A stretch of 64,000 nt of DNA. Origin: Flavipsychrobacter sp. (GTDB lineage: Bacteria > Bacteroidota > Bacteroidia > Chitinophagales > Chitinophagaceae). A program made the translations under genes and the position numbers. Positions 53,470 through 63,155 of the stretch are shown here, one piece after another. Location of the stretch: contig JARLGY010000044.1 of the NCBI GenBank assembly GCA_031292525.1, positions 1 to 64,000 on the forward strand, read 5' to 3'. How positions within the stretch are numbered: position 1 is the first letter of the stretch; every line of letters begins with the position of its first letter. Under the pieces are notes generated by a model. It did no database searches. It saw nothing but the letters and a program-made list of their open reading frames with translations, and had not been told where the DNA came from.

Positions 53470-53892
53470 ATGAGTTTAGAAGTAACAGGAAAATTGCTCG
53501 TTAAGTACGACACACAGCAAGTGAGCGAACGTTTTAAGAAGCGTGAATTTGTAATGGAGCTTGCAGAAGAAATAAACGGCAATGTTTACACCAACTACGC
53601 TAAAATGCAACTGGTACAAAACAAATGCGAAATACTGGATCGTTATAAAGAAGGCGACCCTATAAAAGTAAGCTTTAACATAAAAGGTAACAGGTGGGAA
53701 AAAGACGGTAAGGTAAATTATATAACCAACCTTGATGCCTGGAAGATAGAAAGTGGCGCTGCTGGAGCTACAATGGCGAGCGGTAATGCACAGCCAGCCT
53801 ATAACAATAATGGTGGCGGCAACACAGCTGCACCTGCTGGTGCGGGTTATTATAACCCAGCCCCTGAAGGCACAGATGACTTGCCATTTTAA
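53470..53892 (+). CDS. DUF3127 protein with single-strand DNA-binding-like features
   Basis: This 140-residue protein has the DUF3127 domain at about 1-95: LEVTGKLLVKYDTQQVSERFKKREF, then YTNYAKMQLVQNKCEIL, and VSFNIKGNRWEKDGKVNYITN. These strands resemble an OB-fold. The last 45 residues form a Gly/Ala/Asn-rich flexible tail that ends in an acidic tip (EGTDDLPF), a layout very like the acidic C-terminal tip of SSB proteins. This suggests, but does not prove, single-strand nucleic acid binding with partner recruitment through the tip. It has its own promoter and a strong terminator at 53941, so it is a single-gene unit. Confidence 0.85.
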   Translation: MSLEVTGKLLVKYDTQQVSERFKKREFVMELAEEINGNVYTNYAKMQLVQNKCEILDRYKEGDPIKVSFNIKGNRWEKDGKVNYITNLDAWKIESGAAGATMASGNAQPAYNNNGGGNTAAPAGAGYYNPAPEGTDDLPF

Positions 53893-53940
53893 GCGTTTAT
53901 ACATACCAAACAACTAAACATCGCAAGGTGTTATATTATA

Positions 53941-53985
53941 AAATCCACTGCACCTCCAAACATCCTGAAGTGCAGTGGATTTTTG
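53941..53985 (+). terminator. Terminator of the DUF3127 gene
   Basis: AAATCCACTGCAC pairs perfectly with GTGCAGTGGATTT and a T-run follows. It lies inside the open N-terminal extension of the next frame, so the next gene must start after it. Confidence 0.85.
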
Positions 53986-54008
53986 CTTTACAGACAATCA
54001 TTATTCCC

Positions 54009-55721
54009 ATGCTAAAGACCATCTCCACTTCTTCATTTTCTATTTTTAAAAGGCCAGTAATTTCATTGACCATATGTGCAATTTTACTGGGTATGGCAGC
54101 CTGCACCACAACGCCAGATCATGCACGCTATATACCCAAGGATGCACTGATGGTGACGGGGCTGAACACAAAAGCACTCACCAAAAAAGTAGCTTGGAAT
54201 GTTATTACAGGAAGCAAGCTGTTTAAGCAAATGCAAGAGCAAATGCCCGATAAAAATAGCTTTGACCTTGACAAGTCGGGCATTGATGTCATCAATACTT
54301 TTTACGTTTATATAAGAGGTAACGGCAGCCTAAATGGGAATATGGTAACGGCGCTTGTACCCCTTTCTGATGCAGGGAAGTGGGAGTTGTATGTGAAAAA
54401 AGTTTTCCCTGCAGCAGTTGTAAAACCGCAAGGCACACGCAAGCTGGCAAAACTTTCAGCCAGTATATATGCAGGCTGGAATGATAACCTGCTTATTGTA
54501 ATGAATGTACTGCCCGGACAACAGGAGCTGCAAAGTGGCGGTTATATAGGATATGCAGATAGTGGAAATGCGTATCCTGTTGCACCTGTTTACGGAGTTA
54601 GTGATTCGGTAGTAGCAATAGAGATGGAGAATGCATTTAGTGTTACCAAAGAGAATGCACTGACGGGCAATCCACGTTTTGCAAAGTTGCTGCATGATGA
54701 TCATGATATGAGTTTCTGGATGAACTATGATCAGCTAATGACCCAATATATGAGCCAGGGCATGGCTAAAATGATGGGAGGCATTACATTATCAAATGTG
54801 TTGTGGAAGGATGCTGCATTTGCAGGTGGTATTGATTTTGACAAAGGAAAGATAACAGGTGACATGCGCTACTATGTGAGCGATGACATGAAGGAAGCTG
54901 CTAAGGAGCTGGGCGGTACTGATGCAGATAAAGACATGCTGGATAATTTGCCCAAACAAGACCTTGACATGGCTATGTGCCTGCACCTATCGCCCAAGGG
55001 GTTGAAGGCGATGCTAGACAAAACCGGGCTATTGGGGCTAGCTAACCTTGCTTTATCTACGCAAGGAATGAATACTGATTATATTATGGATGCCTTTACG
55101 GGAGACATGGCTATTACACTAAGCGGTCTGGATATGAAAAAAGGACTGCATGAAGAAGGCGATGCACCCGGAATGAACTCTTTTAATGGCTATGTGCCGG
55201 CTTTTAATGCGATATATGTGTTGAAGATCAACAAGAAAGAGAATTTTAATAAACTACTGCAGTTGGCTGTGAATGGAAACATGCTGCGGCTGAACAATAA
55301 TACCTATGCTATGCCTATAAGTGCTACAGACTCGGTGATCATTATGACAAGTGACAAGTATGCGGTAATAACCAACAAAAGTATAAATGCCACGCAATAT
55401 ATGCTGGGAAGTAACAAAGGCCAGAAGAATGGTGCAGTAACAAAAGTATATGGCCACCCGTTTGGGATGTATATGGACATACAGCAAATGCTAAAATGGT
55501 TGAATCCCGACATGGCCGGTGATGCTGCAGATAACAAGAAAATTGCTGCGGCAAAGAACCTGCTGGATAATATGCTGGTAACAGGCGGTGCTTTTAGTAA
55601 TGATGCATTTGACTACCACATGGACCTGAACTTTATGAACAAAGATGAAAACAGCCTGCTTACATTGCTTGATTTTGGTATGAAGATGAGACAAACGGAC
55701 AGTTTGCAAGCATCAAAATAA
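54009..55721 (+). CDS. DUF4836 family lipoprotein
   Basis: This 570-residue lipoprotein has an N-terminal signal with lipobox GMAAC (Cys32). The DUF4836 body begins ARYIPKDALMVTGLNTKALTKKVAW and contains SGIDVINTFYVYIRG, WMNYDQLMTQYM, and DVDLAMCLH-type strands that recur along the chain. The fold is thought to be a repeated layer of beta-strands, possibly related to periplasmic or surface lipoproteins, but its role is unknown. The frame is open 81 bases upstream, yet a perfect terminator lies there, so I use the ATG at 54009. It stands alone between the DUF3127 gene and a further lipoprotein gene. Confidence 0.82.
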   Translation: MLKTISTSSFSIFKRPVISLTICAILLGMAACTTTPDHARYIPKDALMVTGLNTKALTKKVAWNVITGSKLFKQMQEQMPDKNSFDLDKSGIDVINTFYVYIRGNGSLNGNMVTALVPLSDAGKWELYVKKVFPAAVVKPQGTRKLAKLSASIYAGWNDNLLIVMNVLPGQQELQSGGYIGYADSGNAYPVAPVYGVSDSVVAIEMENAFSVTKENALTGNPRFAKLLHDDHDMSFWMNYDQLMTQYMSQGMAKMMGGITLSNVLWKDAAFAGGIDFDKGKITGDMRYYVSDDMKEAAKELGGTDADKDMLDNLPKQDLDMAMCLHLSPKGLKAMLDKTGLLGLANLALSTQGMNTDYIMDAFTGDMAITLSGLDMKKGLHEEGDAPGMNSFNGYVPAFNAIYVLKINKKENFNKLLQLAVNGNMLRLNNNTYAMPISATDSVIIMTSDKYAVITNKSINATQYMLGSNKGQKNGAVTKVYGHPFGMYMDIQQMLKWLNPDMAGDAADNKKIAAAKNLLDNMLVTGGAFSNDAFDYHMDLNFMNKDENSLLTLLDFGMKMRQTDSLQASK

Positions 55722-55873
55722 AGAAGTACGCGATGTATGTTTAAACCTTATCTTTATAATGTAGTATTATTTTGTGCAATGCAGTATTTATGGCCTTAAA
55801 AAGGCTGTGAATTATGAAAAAGGCTTTGAATTGTTAACTTTTTTTGCAAACTTGTTGAAAATTTATTTTTAAA

Positions 55874-56902
55874 ATGCTGAAATCTTATCTGTCTTATATT
55901 GGTTTGGCTGCTGTATTGTTTTCAGCAACACTGCAAAGCTGTAAAAAATCGGACGGCATTAATAATAACCAGGTAATTGAAACTCCGTATAGCCTTATTT
56001 ATGGCGACAGTTCGGGAGCTGTTTATAATACTAATGATGGGGTGAATATAAAGCCATTGCTGCGCACACCGGATGGTTTTGCTGCACGTGCAATTTGCGC
56101 ATCGGGCAACAATATACTCATGGCTAAGATCAATCTGTTTTTAAGTACAGACAACGGTGCTAATTTTAATGAAACATATGGTTTGTTGAATGAGCAAGGT
56201 ATAATAGCCACAAGTATTTACAATTCTGCAGATGAGAACCGCCTTTATATAGCATCGACCACAGGCAGAATGGGGGTGTTTTATAGCGATACCAACGGCA
56301 AGCAGAATACCTGGGTTGAGGACAGTTATGATGTGAATATTACCGGAACAGTTTCAATTACGTCTTTTACCGAATTGCAGAACAATACAATGATAGGGTA
56401 TGATGCAATCAATAACCGTTTGTTCGAAAAACAAAATAAAGCTGATAATTGGCATGAAGTAACAGTAAACACTGCGTTGCCTACAGGTGGAATATTCTCG
56501 CTGAGCCACGTTGCCAATACAATAGTTGCTGTTGACTATACAGGTAACAATGGTGCTTATTATACCACTCTTGGTGGTGGTGGCGTTTCTTGGAGCGGTT
56601 ATATAGGATTACCGCATACCAAACTGCTTTCTGTAGCAGCACCGTTTGACCAGACATTGCTTATAGGTACGGCTTCAGCAGGTGTTTACCGGTTAAGTGG
56701 CGGAGTATTTGTACCAGCCAATAACGGACTGGCTACAGCTACTTCTGTAAATGGTATAACTGCGAAAGAGAATATTTATGTAGATGTCACTACTCCGCAG
56801 CGATACGTATACCTGGCTACCAGCCAAGGGCTTTATGTAAGTAAAGACCTGGGGCAAAACTGGGCACTGTCTCAACCGGGCAATATAGTTGCTATATATT
56901 AA
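55874..56902 (+). CDS. Lipoprotein with BNR/sialidase-like propeller repeats
   Basis: This 342-residue lipoprotein has lipobox LQSC (Cys23). The body repeats a beta-propeller pattern with Asp-box-like blades: YGDSSGAVYNTNDGVNI, FLSTDNGANFNE, GRMGVFYSDTNGKQNTW, VSKDLGQNWALS. The S-x-D-x-G-x-x-W consensus is fully seen only in the last. Such blades occur in sialidases and in photosystem II assembly factor Ycf48-like or VPS10-like proteins, but no catalytic set is visible. It may be a surface binding protein. Its stop overlaps the convergent S4-domain gene by 4 bases. Confidence 0.75.
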   Translation: MLKSYLSYIGLAAVLFSATLQSCKKSDGINNNQVIETPYSLIYGDSSGAVYNTNDGVNIKPLLRTPDGFAARAICASGNNILMAKINLFLSTDNGANFNETYGLLNEQGIIATSIYNSADENRLYIASTTGRMGVFYSDTNGKQNTWVEDSYDVNITGTVSITSFTELQNNTMIGYDAINNRLFEKQNKADNWHEVTVNTALPTGGIFSLSHVANTIVAVDYTGNNGAYYTTLGGGGVSWSGYIGLPHTKLLSVAAPFDQTLLIGTASAGVYRLSGGVFVPANNGLATATSVNGITAKENIYVDVTTPQRYVYLATSQGLYVSKDLGQNWALSQPGNIVAIY

Positions 56903-57297
56903 TCCTCTTCCTGATTTTGTTCAGGATCCAATAGATCTTTCAGGTCGCGCCGCTGTAACTTAGTGGGGCGGCCTGTTTTGCTATGGCGCTTACCTGTAAA
57001 AAAGCTGGTTCCCAAGTGGTTCACTACCTTATCTTCCTCTGTAGTGAGGTCTATATAATTTTTAATAGCTTCATCAAAGGCTACTCTATTTTGCAATAAT
57101 CCTGTTACCTCAATATTCCAACGGCGTGCAGGTGTTTTTATATCATACCGTTCACCAATAGCCACTGCTTTAGCAGGCTTTACATTGGTGCCATTCCATT
57201 TTACTTTTCCTTCATCGCAAGCAGCAGTGGCTAGTGTACGTGTTTTGAAGATGCGTATTGCCCATAAATATTTGTCTATCCTCAACTTCTCACTCAT
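56899..57297 (-). CDS. S4-domain RNA-binding protein, Hsp15-like
   Basis: This 132-residue protein opens with an S4 domain (LRIDKYLWAIRIFKTRTLATAACDEGKVKWNGTNVKPAK) followed by a linker and a basic C-terminus (KRHSKTGRPTKLQRRDLKD). Both the layout and the RPTKxxRR signature match Hsp15 (HslR), which binds the 50S subunit carrying a blocked nascent chain and helps recycle it. The terminal acidic tip EQNQEED is unusual but short. It ends 4 bases inside the stop of the convergent lipoprotein gene. Confidence 0.88.
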   Translation of the reverse strand: MSEKLRIDKYLWAIRIFKTRTLATAACDEGKVKWNGTNVKPAKAVAIGERYDIKTPARRWNIEVTGLLQNRVAFDEAIKNYIDLTTEEDKVVNHLGTSFFTGKRHSKTGRPTKLQRRDLKDLLDPEQNQEED

Positions 57298-57591
57298 GAA
57301 ACTAAATTAAGGTTTTCAGGTCAATTAAATATACCTAACTCGTTCACTGGCGGTGGTTTTAACTTGAAATATAGGAGAGATAATGTAACCTGTATACCTG
57401 CTGAGTAAAGAGTATATGTTTTGCCTTTGCTTTATGTATTGAAATTTTAAGTGAAGTATTTACAAGTTTGTTAAACAATAGAATCCGGTTTAGCTAATAA
57501 CGGATTATAGCTTTACATTTGCCCATGTGCCATATTCCGACTATCGGGGCATGTGAATTAACTATTTTATCATTTATAGAAATCCAAATCA
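57298..57591. other. Intergenic region upstream of the EGF-like lipoprotein
   Basis: About 290 bases without a supportable gene. It contains a -7 element TACATTTG at 57514-57521 and is otherwise A/T-rich. Confidence 0.5.
57514..57521 (+). promoter_or_regulatory. -7 promoter element of the EGF-like lipoprotein gene
   Basis: TACATTTG matches TAnnTTTG and lies about 70 bases upstream of the GTG start. Confidence 0.6.
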
Positions 57592-58116
57592 GTGAAGAGC
57601 ATTAGGCAGATACTTGTTTCCGGCATGTTTACAATGGCCATATTTTCATGTGTAGTGTATAGCAGCTGTAAGAATAAATGCGGAAGTGTGGTATGCCAGA
57701 ACGGTGGTACTTGCACAAGTAATGTTTGCGTTTGTGCAACAGGGTACTATGGTAATACTTGCAGCAGCTCTGAAACCAGCGAATATATAGGCACTTACAA
57801 TTGCAGTAATGAAAAGTGTTACCCGGCATTGGTTGGCTCTTCAGGCTGGCAGAGTTCAGTTGTGGTATCGGTAAATAATAGCGGTTATACAGTGACCATA
57901 AATAATTTTGCGGGATCGAATGTGTCTTATGATGCGGTAGTTGATAGTTTGGGTGACTTACAGATAGTTCCAGCTGCAGGTAGCTATGGTGTGTCGGCCA
58001 GAGGTAAATATACTGTTGATTCTACAGGACATGGACTAATTGAAATGAACTACACAGAATCGACATCGTCAGGTACAGGGAACTATAGCTGCACAATGCG
58101 TATGAGAAAAGAATAA
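57592..58116 (+). CDS. Lipoprotein with an EGF-like cysteine module
   Basis: This 174-residue protein starts with GTG at 57592. The signal peptide ends VVYSSC (Cys26), so it is a lipoprotein. It is followed at once by a cysteine-rich EGF-like unit: CGSVVCQNGGTCTSNVCV, then CATGYYGNTC, with the six-cysteine spacing of an EGF-like domain. The rest (about 65-174) is a Ser/Tyr-rich beta-domain ending TGNYSCTMRMRKE with no family that I recognise. EGF modules are rare in bacteria but occur in Bacteroidota lipoproteins of this layout. It probably sits on the outer membrane. It ends at a terminator shared with clpC. Confidence 0.72.
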   Translation: MKSIRQILVSGMFTMAIFSCVVYSSCKNKCGSVVCQNGGTCTSNVCVCATGYYGNTCSSSETSEYIGTYNCSNEKCYPALVGSSGWQSSVVVSVNNSGYTVTINNFAGSNVSYDAVVDSLGDLQIVPAAGSYGVSARGKYTVDSTGHGLIEMNYTESTSSGTGNYSCTMRMRKE

Positions 58117-58163
58117 GCAGTTGCTATTCAATAATACAAATTACATTATCACTTCTTTATAAC

Positions 58164-58198
58164 AAAAAAAGAACGATGGCACGCCATCGTTCTTTTTT
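58164..58198. terminator. Bidirectional terminator between the EGF-like lipoprotein and clpC
   Basis: GAACGATGG pairs with CCATCGTTC across CACG. A seven-A run precedes it and a T-run follows, so it can serve both convergent genes. Confidence 0.85.
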
Positions 58199-58217
58199 AT
58201 ACTATTTATAGAGTGTT

Positions 58218-60764
58218 TTACTGCTCTGTTTCTTTTATTTCTGTTACAGGAGTTATGTTGTCTGAGAACACAATCCTCTTTTCTTCTTCATTATAATCTG
58301 CAGTAACATTGTCACCTTCCTTTATCCGATGGTTCAATATTTCTTCTGCAAGTGGATCTTCCAGGTATTTCTGGATAGCCCTATGCAGCGGCCGTGCGCC
58401 AAACTGCTGATCATATCCCTTCTCGGCAATGAATTTCTTGGCGCTATCTGTTAATTCAAGAGCGAAACCAAGTGCATTCAGCCTCTTCATTACATCTTTC
58501 ATAATGATGTCAATGATCTTACCGATATGTGTTTCTGTGAGCGAATTGAAGATGATCACATCATCAATTCGATTGAGAAACTCAGGAGAGAAGGTCCGTT
58601 TAAGCGCACGTTCTATAACTCCGCGACTTGTGTCTTCAGAAGATTCGGCAACTGCACTGGTAGCAAAACCTACGCCGGTACCAAAATCTTTCAACTGCCG
58701 TGCGCCGATATTAGACGTCATGATGATTAGCGTATTCTTGAAGTCCACCTTACGACCTAAACCATCGGTTAACTGACCATCATCAAGTACCTGCAAAAGT
58801 ATGTTGAAGATATCCGGATGTGCTTTTTCAATTTCATCCAGCAAAACAACTGAATAAGGTTTGCGACGTATTTTCTCGGTCAACTGTCCACCTTCTTCAT
58901 AACCTACATATCCCGGAGGTGCACCTATCAACCTGCTGAGCGAGAATTTTTCCATGTATTCGCTCATGTCTATACGTATCAGAGCATCATCGCTGTCGAA
59001 CATATAACGGGCGAGGGCACGGGCAAGTTCTGTTTTACCCACACCTGTAGGGCCGAGGAATATAAATGAACCAATTGGCTTGCGGGGGTCTTTAAGGCCC
59101 ACTCTGTTACGCTGTATGGCTTTTACAACTTTGCTTATTGCTTCATCCTGTCCTACTACTGCACCGGCAAGATCTTCGCCCATGCGGCGTAGTTTGGCAC
59201 TTTCTGCTTCCACCATACGCATTACCGGTATGCCGGTCATCATGCTCACTACTTCTGCAATGGCTTCTTCATTTATAGGGTAGCGTTTGTTCTTAGCTTC
59301 TTCTTCCCATTCTACCTTAGCGCGTTCCAGTTCTTCCCCCAGCCTTTTTTCGCGATCGCGAAGTGCAGCCGCTTCTTCAAAGCGCTGGCTTTTAACTACC
59401 TTGTTCTTCTCTTGTTTGATATCCTCTATCTTCTTCTCAAGATCCAGGATATTTTGAGGGACATTGATATTCTTTAGGTGAACACGTGCGCCAACCTCAT
59501 CCATCACGTCTATAGCCTTGTCGGGCAACAGGCGGTCTGTCATGTATCTATCGCTAAGTTTTACGCATGCTTCTATAGATTCCTGGTCATAAATGACATT
59601 ATGGAAGTCTTCGTACTTAGATTTGATGTTAGTAAGTATAGTAATAGTTTCTTCTACACTTGGAGGATCTATCATTACTTTCTGGAACCTGCGATCGAGT
59701 GCGCCATCTTTTTCGATGTACATCCTATACTCATCCAGTGTTGATGCTCCAATGCACTGCAGATCGCCACGGGCAAGAGCAGGTTTGAATATATTGCTGG
59801 CATCAAGTGAGCCTGAAGCGCCACCTGCACCTACAATTGTGTGTATTTCATCGATGAAGAGGATCACGTCGCGGTTCTTTTCCAGCTCGTTCATGATAGC
59901 CTTCATACGTTCTTCAAACTGTCCCCTATACTTGGTACCTGCAACCAATGCTGCAAGATCAAGGCTGATGACCCTTTTGTCGAACAATACACGAGATACC
60001 TTACGCTGTACGATGCGCAAAGCTAAGCCCTCTACTATGGCTGTTTTACCCACACCAGGTTCGCCTATGAGTATAGGGTTATTCTTTTTCCTGCGCGATA
60101 GTATCTGAGATACCCTTTCTATTTCTTCTTCGCGGCCAACGATGGGGTCTAAATTACCCAGTTCTGCAAGCTTGGTTATATCGCGGCCAAAGTTATCGAG
60201 CACAGGGGTTTTTGATTTAGCAGTAGTACCTGCCTGACGGCGCTGTTGCTGGTACTGGCGACGTTCATCGTCGTCTTCAAACTCTTCTGAGCCTGGATCA
60301 TTGCTGTAATCAGCCTTAGGGGTACCACCCTGCACAATGCCCAGTTCGCTTTTGAAGCGTTCGTAATCCACATCGTACTGGTGCAGTATCTGGGTTGCTA
60401 CGTTTTCTTTGTTTTTAAGAATAGATAGCATCAGATGTTCAGTTTCAACGGTTGCGCTTTTTAAAGCCTTGGCTTCCAATACGGTGATGCGTATCACTTT
60501 TTCGGCCTGTTTTGTAAGTGGCAGGCTGTTTATGTTGGCCAATGGTTTGTTATTCTTATCCTTGATGGCTATTTCGAGCTCCTTACGCAGCTCAAACAGA
60601 TCTACCTGCATGGTTTGCAGTACACGTACAGCAAGACCGTCACCCTCGCGGATAAGGCCCAGCAGCAGGTGCTCTGTGCCGATGAAATCATTGCCGAGGC
60701 GCAGTGCTTCTTCCCTGCTGTAGGAAATGATCTCTTTTACTTTTGGTGAGAAATTTGAGTCCAT
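58218..60764 (-). CDS. clpC: ATP-dependent Clp protease ATP-binding subunit ClpC
   Basis: This 848-residue AAA+ unfoldase has two Clp_N repeats (FSPKVKEIISYSREEALRLG, then VIRITVLEAKALKSATVETEH), a first AAA domain with Walker A GEPGVGKTAIVEGLA, and a UVR-like region (AAALRDREKRLGEELERAK). A second AAA domain follows with GPTGVGKTELARALARYMF, and then the ClpB D2-small domain. This is the ClpC layout and works with ClpP to unfold and degrade proteins, assisted by adaptors. The frame is open 25 codons upstream, but MDSNFSPKVKEI is the family start, so I use 60764. The N-terminal and UVR parts distinguish it from ClpA and ClpB. Confidence 0.93.
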   Translation of the reverse strand: MDSNFSPKVKEIISYSREEALRLGNDFIGTEHLLLGLIREGDGLAVRVLQTMQVDLFELRKELEIAIKDKNNKPLANINSLPLTKQAEKVIRITVLEAKALKSATVETEHLMLSILKNKENVATQILHQYDVDYERFKSELGIVQGGTPKADYSNDPGSEEFEDDDERRQYQQQRRQAGTTAKSKTPVLDNFGRDITKLAELGNLDPIVGREEEIERVSQILSRRKKNNPILIGEPGVGKTAIVEGLALRIVQRKVSRVLFDKRVISLDLAALVAGTKYRGQFEERMKAIMNELEKNRDVILFIDEIHTIVGAGGASGSLDASNIFKPALARGDLQCIGASTLDEYRMYIEKDGALDRRFQKVMIDPPSVEETITILTNIKSKYEDFHNVIYDQESIEACVKLSDRYMTDRLLPDKAIDVMDEVGARVHLKNINVPQNILDLEKKIEDIKQEKNKVVKSQRFEEAAALRDREKRLGEELERAKVEWEEEAKNKRYPINEEAIAEVVSMMTGIPVMRMVEAESAKLRRMGEDLAGAVVGQDEAISKVVKAIQRNRVGLKDPRKPIGSFIFLGPTGVGKTELARALARYMFDSDDALIRIDMSEYMEKFSLSRLIGAPPGYVGYEEGGQLTEKIRRKPYSVVLLDEIEKAHPDIFNILLQVLDDGQLTDGLGRKVDFKNTLIIMTSNIGARQLKDFGTGVGFATSAVAESSEDTSRGVIERALKRTFSPEFLNRIDDVIIFNSLTETHIGKIIDIIMKDVMKRLNALGFALELTDSAKKFIAEKGYDQQFGARPLHRAIQKYLEDPLAEEILNHRIKEGDNVTADYNEEEKRIVFSDNITPVTEIKETEQ

Positions 60765-60983
60765 GAAAAATGTCTCTTGATTTAAAGATGAAATTAACGA
60801 TAAATGGGATTCGGTATTATTCAGTTTGCCTATGTCCATATTTATTAAAGTTCTACGATTCTTAATTCCTGTCTGTCCTTATTATCTAATAGCCCTACTC
60901 TAATATACGAAAGAATATTTGGGCAAGAAATGTTAATTTTAAGGGTTGATTATCTAATGCCACAACACAATTCATACTTCCCT

Positions 60984-61358
60984 ATGGAATTCAAAATTGA
61001 TACCAAAAGCACTTATACAAATATTAAACCGCCGGAGGCGCCAATAGATGCTATTATGACAGAAAACATACGACAAAAGTGGTATGAACTGGTAGATGAT
61101 GGCTGCCAAAACCTGATATTGGATCTGGAAAACAGTACGAGTGCAGATGAAAATGGCATTGCGGGGTTATTGAAACTGCATGAAGACTGCTATAGCAATG
61201 GACGTTCTTTTGTAATTGTTAGTTTAGCCGGGCTTGCAGCCCGGCAGGTAAAAGAATCAGAAAAAGCAGCAGCACTTAATATAGCGCCGACACAAGCGGA
61301 AGCTGTCGATATTATTAATATGGAGATATTAGAGCGAGAGCTATTTGATGAGGAGTAA
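60984..61358 (+). CDS. STAS-domain protein (anti-sigma factor antagonist-like)
   Basis: This 124-residue single STAS domain has the opening MEFKIDTKSTYTNIK and the central LILDLENSTSADENGIAGLL, followed by GRSFVIVSLAGLAARQVKES. In classical antagonists such as SpoIIAA the loop reads DSSG, with a Ser phosphorylated by the partner kinase. Here it reads DENG (about residues 60-63), so the phosphorylatable Ser is absent. It may therefore be constitutive, or controlled another way. No anti-sigma kinase or SpoIIE-like phosphatase is nearby. The start is at 60984, not the earlier ATG, because MEFKIDT fits the STAS boundary. It is followed 47 bases later by rnz. Confidence 0.8.
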   Translation: MEFKIDTKSTYTNIKPPEAPIDAIMTENIRQKWYELVDDGCQNLILDLENSTSADENGIAGLLKLHEDCYSNGRSFVIVSLAGLAARQVKESEKAAALNIAPTQAEAVDIINMEILERELFDEE

Positions 61359-61405
61359 ACGACAAACACAATTACTGTACCCCATATTTTATTTATATAT
61401 AGTAG

Positions 61406-62308
61406 ATGAAAGTTACTATCCTCGGAAATAATTCTGCATTGCCTGCATTTGGTCGTCATCCTACAGCTCAAGTTGTTGCTGTAGCTGGTGGTCTATTATT
61501 AATAGACTGTGGTGAGGGTGCCCAGGTGCAGTTGCAACGTTATGGACTGAAATGGCGTAGCTTGAACCATATTTATATTAGCCACCTGCATGGGGATCAT
61601 TATTTTGGTTTACCGGGCCTTATTAATAGTATGAGCTTACTTGGCCGCACTTCTCCACTGTATCTTTATGGTCCTGCTTTTCTTATGACCATTTTGCAAT
61701 CTATTTTGGATGCGGCAGATACAGAGTTGAGCTATTCTTTACATTTTCATGCTTTGCAGGAAGGTGAAGAACTGCTCACTGACAACGAGTATTTTTCAGT
61801 TAGGTCATTTCCTGTCATTCACCGGATAGCCTGTCATGGGTTTGTGGTAAAAAGCAAAACGAGGGGGAGGAAGCTTCTGCCTGATAAATGCGTTGAGTAT
61901 GAAATACCGGCTGCATACTATGAAAAATTAAAGCAAGGTGCAGATTACGAACGAAAGGATGGCATGCTGGTAAAAAATAAATGGGTAACAATAGAGGGGC
62001 CAGCCCCGAAAACCTACGCCTACTGTGCAGATACTTTATTTACTGAAACTATTGTACCGGCAATTTATGGTGCGGATACCATTTATCATGAATGTACTTA
62101 CCTTGAAAAAGACGGTGAAAAAGCAGCAACACGCTACCACAGTACCGCTGTCCAGGCGGCAAAAATAGCCGTACTGGCAAATGTTAAACAATTGCTGCTG
62201 GGGCATTTTTCATCAAAATACCGGGACCTGGAGCCTTTTAAGGAAGAGGCATCCGCAATATTTCCTAATGTACAGATAGCAGAAGAGGGAAAAGTTTTCG
62301 ATGTGTAA
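61406..62308 (+). CDS. rnz: Ribonuclease Z (tRNA 3' endonuclease)
   Basis: This 300-residue metallo-beta-lactamase-fold nuclease has the RNase Z set. GNNSALPAFGRHPTAQ is at the start, HLHGDHYFGLPGL (about 60-72) holds the zinc residues, and SFPVIHRIACHGFVV follows. The C-terminal HECTY and LLLGHFSSKYRDLE are also present. It cuts tRNA precursors just after the discriminator base. This is consistent with the alanine and leucine tRNA genes here, which do not encode CCA. The tRNA-His gene appears to encode CCA and would be processed differently. It follows the STAS gene by 47 bases and may be co-transcribed. Confidence 0.94.
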   Translation: MKVTILGNNSALPAFGRHPTAQVVAVAGGLLLIDCGEGAQVQLQRYGLKWRSLNHIYISHLHGDHYFGLPGLINSMSLLGRTSPLYLYGPAFLMTILQSILDAADTELSYSLHFHALQEGEELLTDNEYFSVRSFPVIHRIACHGFVVKSKTRGRKLLPDKCVEYEIPAAYYEKLKQGADYERKDGMLVKNKWVTIEGPAPKTYAYCADTLFTETIVPAIYGADTIYHECTYLEKDGEKAATRYHSTAVQAAKIAVLANVKQLLLGHFSSKYRDLEPFKEEASAIFPNVQIAEEGKVFDV

Positions 62309-62379
62309 GATTTATCTAATGGATGTTTTGAACGTGTCTTATATAAAGACTATGAATTATTGCTTTTAAAACATATTTA

Positions 62380-63114
62380 ATGCCATTTACTTTTTCTCAT
62401 CCTTCTATAGTATTGGTATTAAAGAAGTTCTTGCCACGTCTTCACCTGTCTACTACAGCACTGATAATAGGTAGCATCGCCCCAGATTTTGAAGGTTTTT
62501 TATTTTTGCATACTCGTAAAACGTTTAGCCATACATGGGGGGGGATTTTTTTCTTTGATATGCCAGTAGGGATAATAATTTGCTTCCTGTGGCACAACAT
62601 GGTTAAAAAAGGCTTTGTAGATAACTTACCGTTATATTTCAAGAAAAAGTTTTATAGTTATAAAGACTTTGACTGGAATAAATATGTGAGTAATCATAAG
62701 ATAGTTGTTATTGCTTGTTTGTTTATTGGTGCAGCTACGCATCTTGTTTGGGATGACTATACTCATTTTAATGGCACAGATTATACTGCGGTGACCATTT
62801 GGCATTTAGAAATGTCTGTGTTTATTTTCAGACAATTTGTGAGCTCGATAGCTGGCATTGCTTTTATTTTAATGTATGTTTTGTTTATGCCGGTATCTGC
62901 AGCTGTGCCAACCTCAAAATATAGAGGGTATTGGTTTATTGTTGCGGAGGTAGCAGCTATAGGGGTAATCCTGCGCATATTAGATACCTCAAAGTCCATA
63001 TCAATAACGGGCTATTTTGATTCCATTATTATTACTCTTCTTTCTTCTTTGATTCTAGGCATTTTATGTACCTCTGTTATCTATAACGTGTGGAATCGTA
63101 ATAGAATAACATAA
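62380..63114 (+). CDS. DUF4184 family membrane protein
   Basis: This 244-residue protein has the DUF4184 pattern: PFTFSHPSIVLVLKKFLPRLHLS, then LIIGSIAPDFEGFLFL, and a LGAATHLVWDDYTH-like His/Asp motif around residues 118-130. Five or six hydrophobic segments follow. The conserved His and Asp recall the metal-binding core of membrane hydrolases of the zinc-dependent phospholipase C-like/YdjM kind, but the activity is unknown. It lies 72 bases after rnz and may belong to the same transcription unit. It is the last housekeeping gene before the polysaccharide-type module. Confidence 0.8.
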   Translation: MPFTFSHPSIVLVLKKFLPRLHLSTTALIIGSIAPDFEGFLFLHTRKTFSHTWGGIFFFDMPVGIIICFLWHNMVKKGFVDNLPLYFKKKFYSYKDFDWNKYVSNHKIVVIACLFIGAATHLVWDDYTHFNGTDYTAVTIWHLEMSVFIFRQFVSSIAGIAFILMYVLFMPVSAAVPTSKYRGYWFIVAEVAAIGVILRILDTSKSISITGYFDSIIITLLSSLILGILCTSVIYNVWNRNRIT

Positions 63115-63155
63115 ACTTCATTGATGTTTTTTTTGCCTTTCAACAAAAAAAAGTA

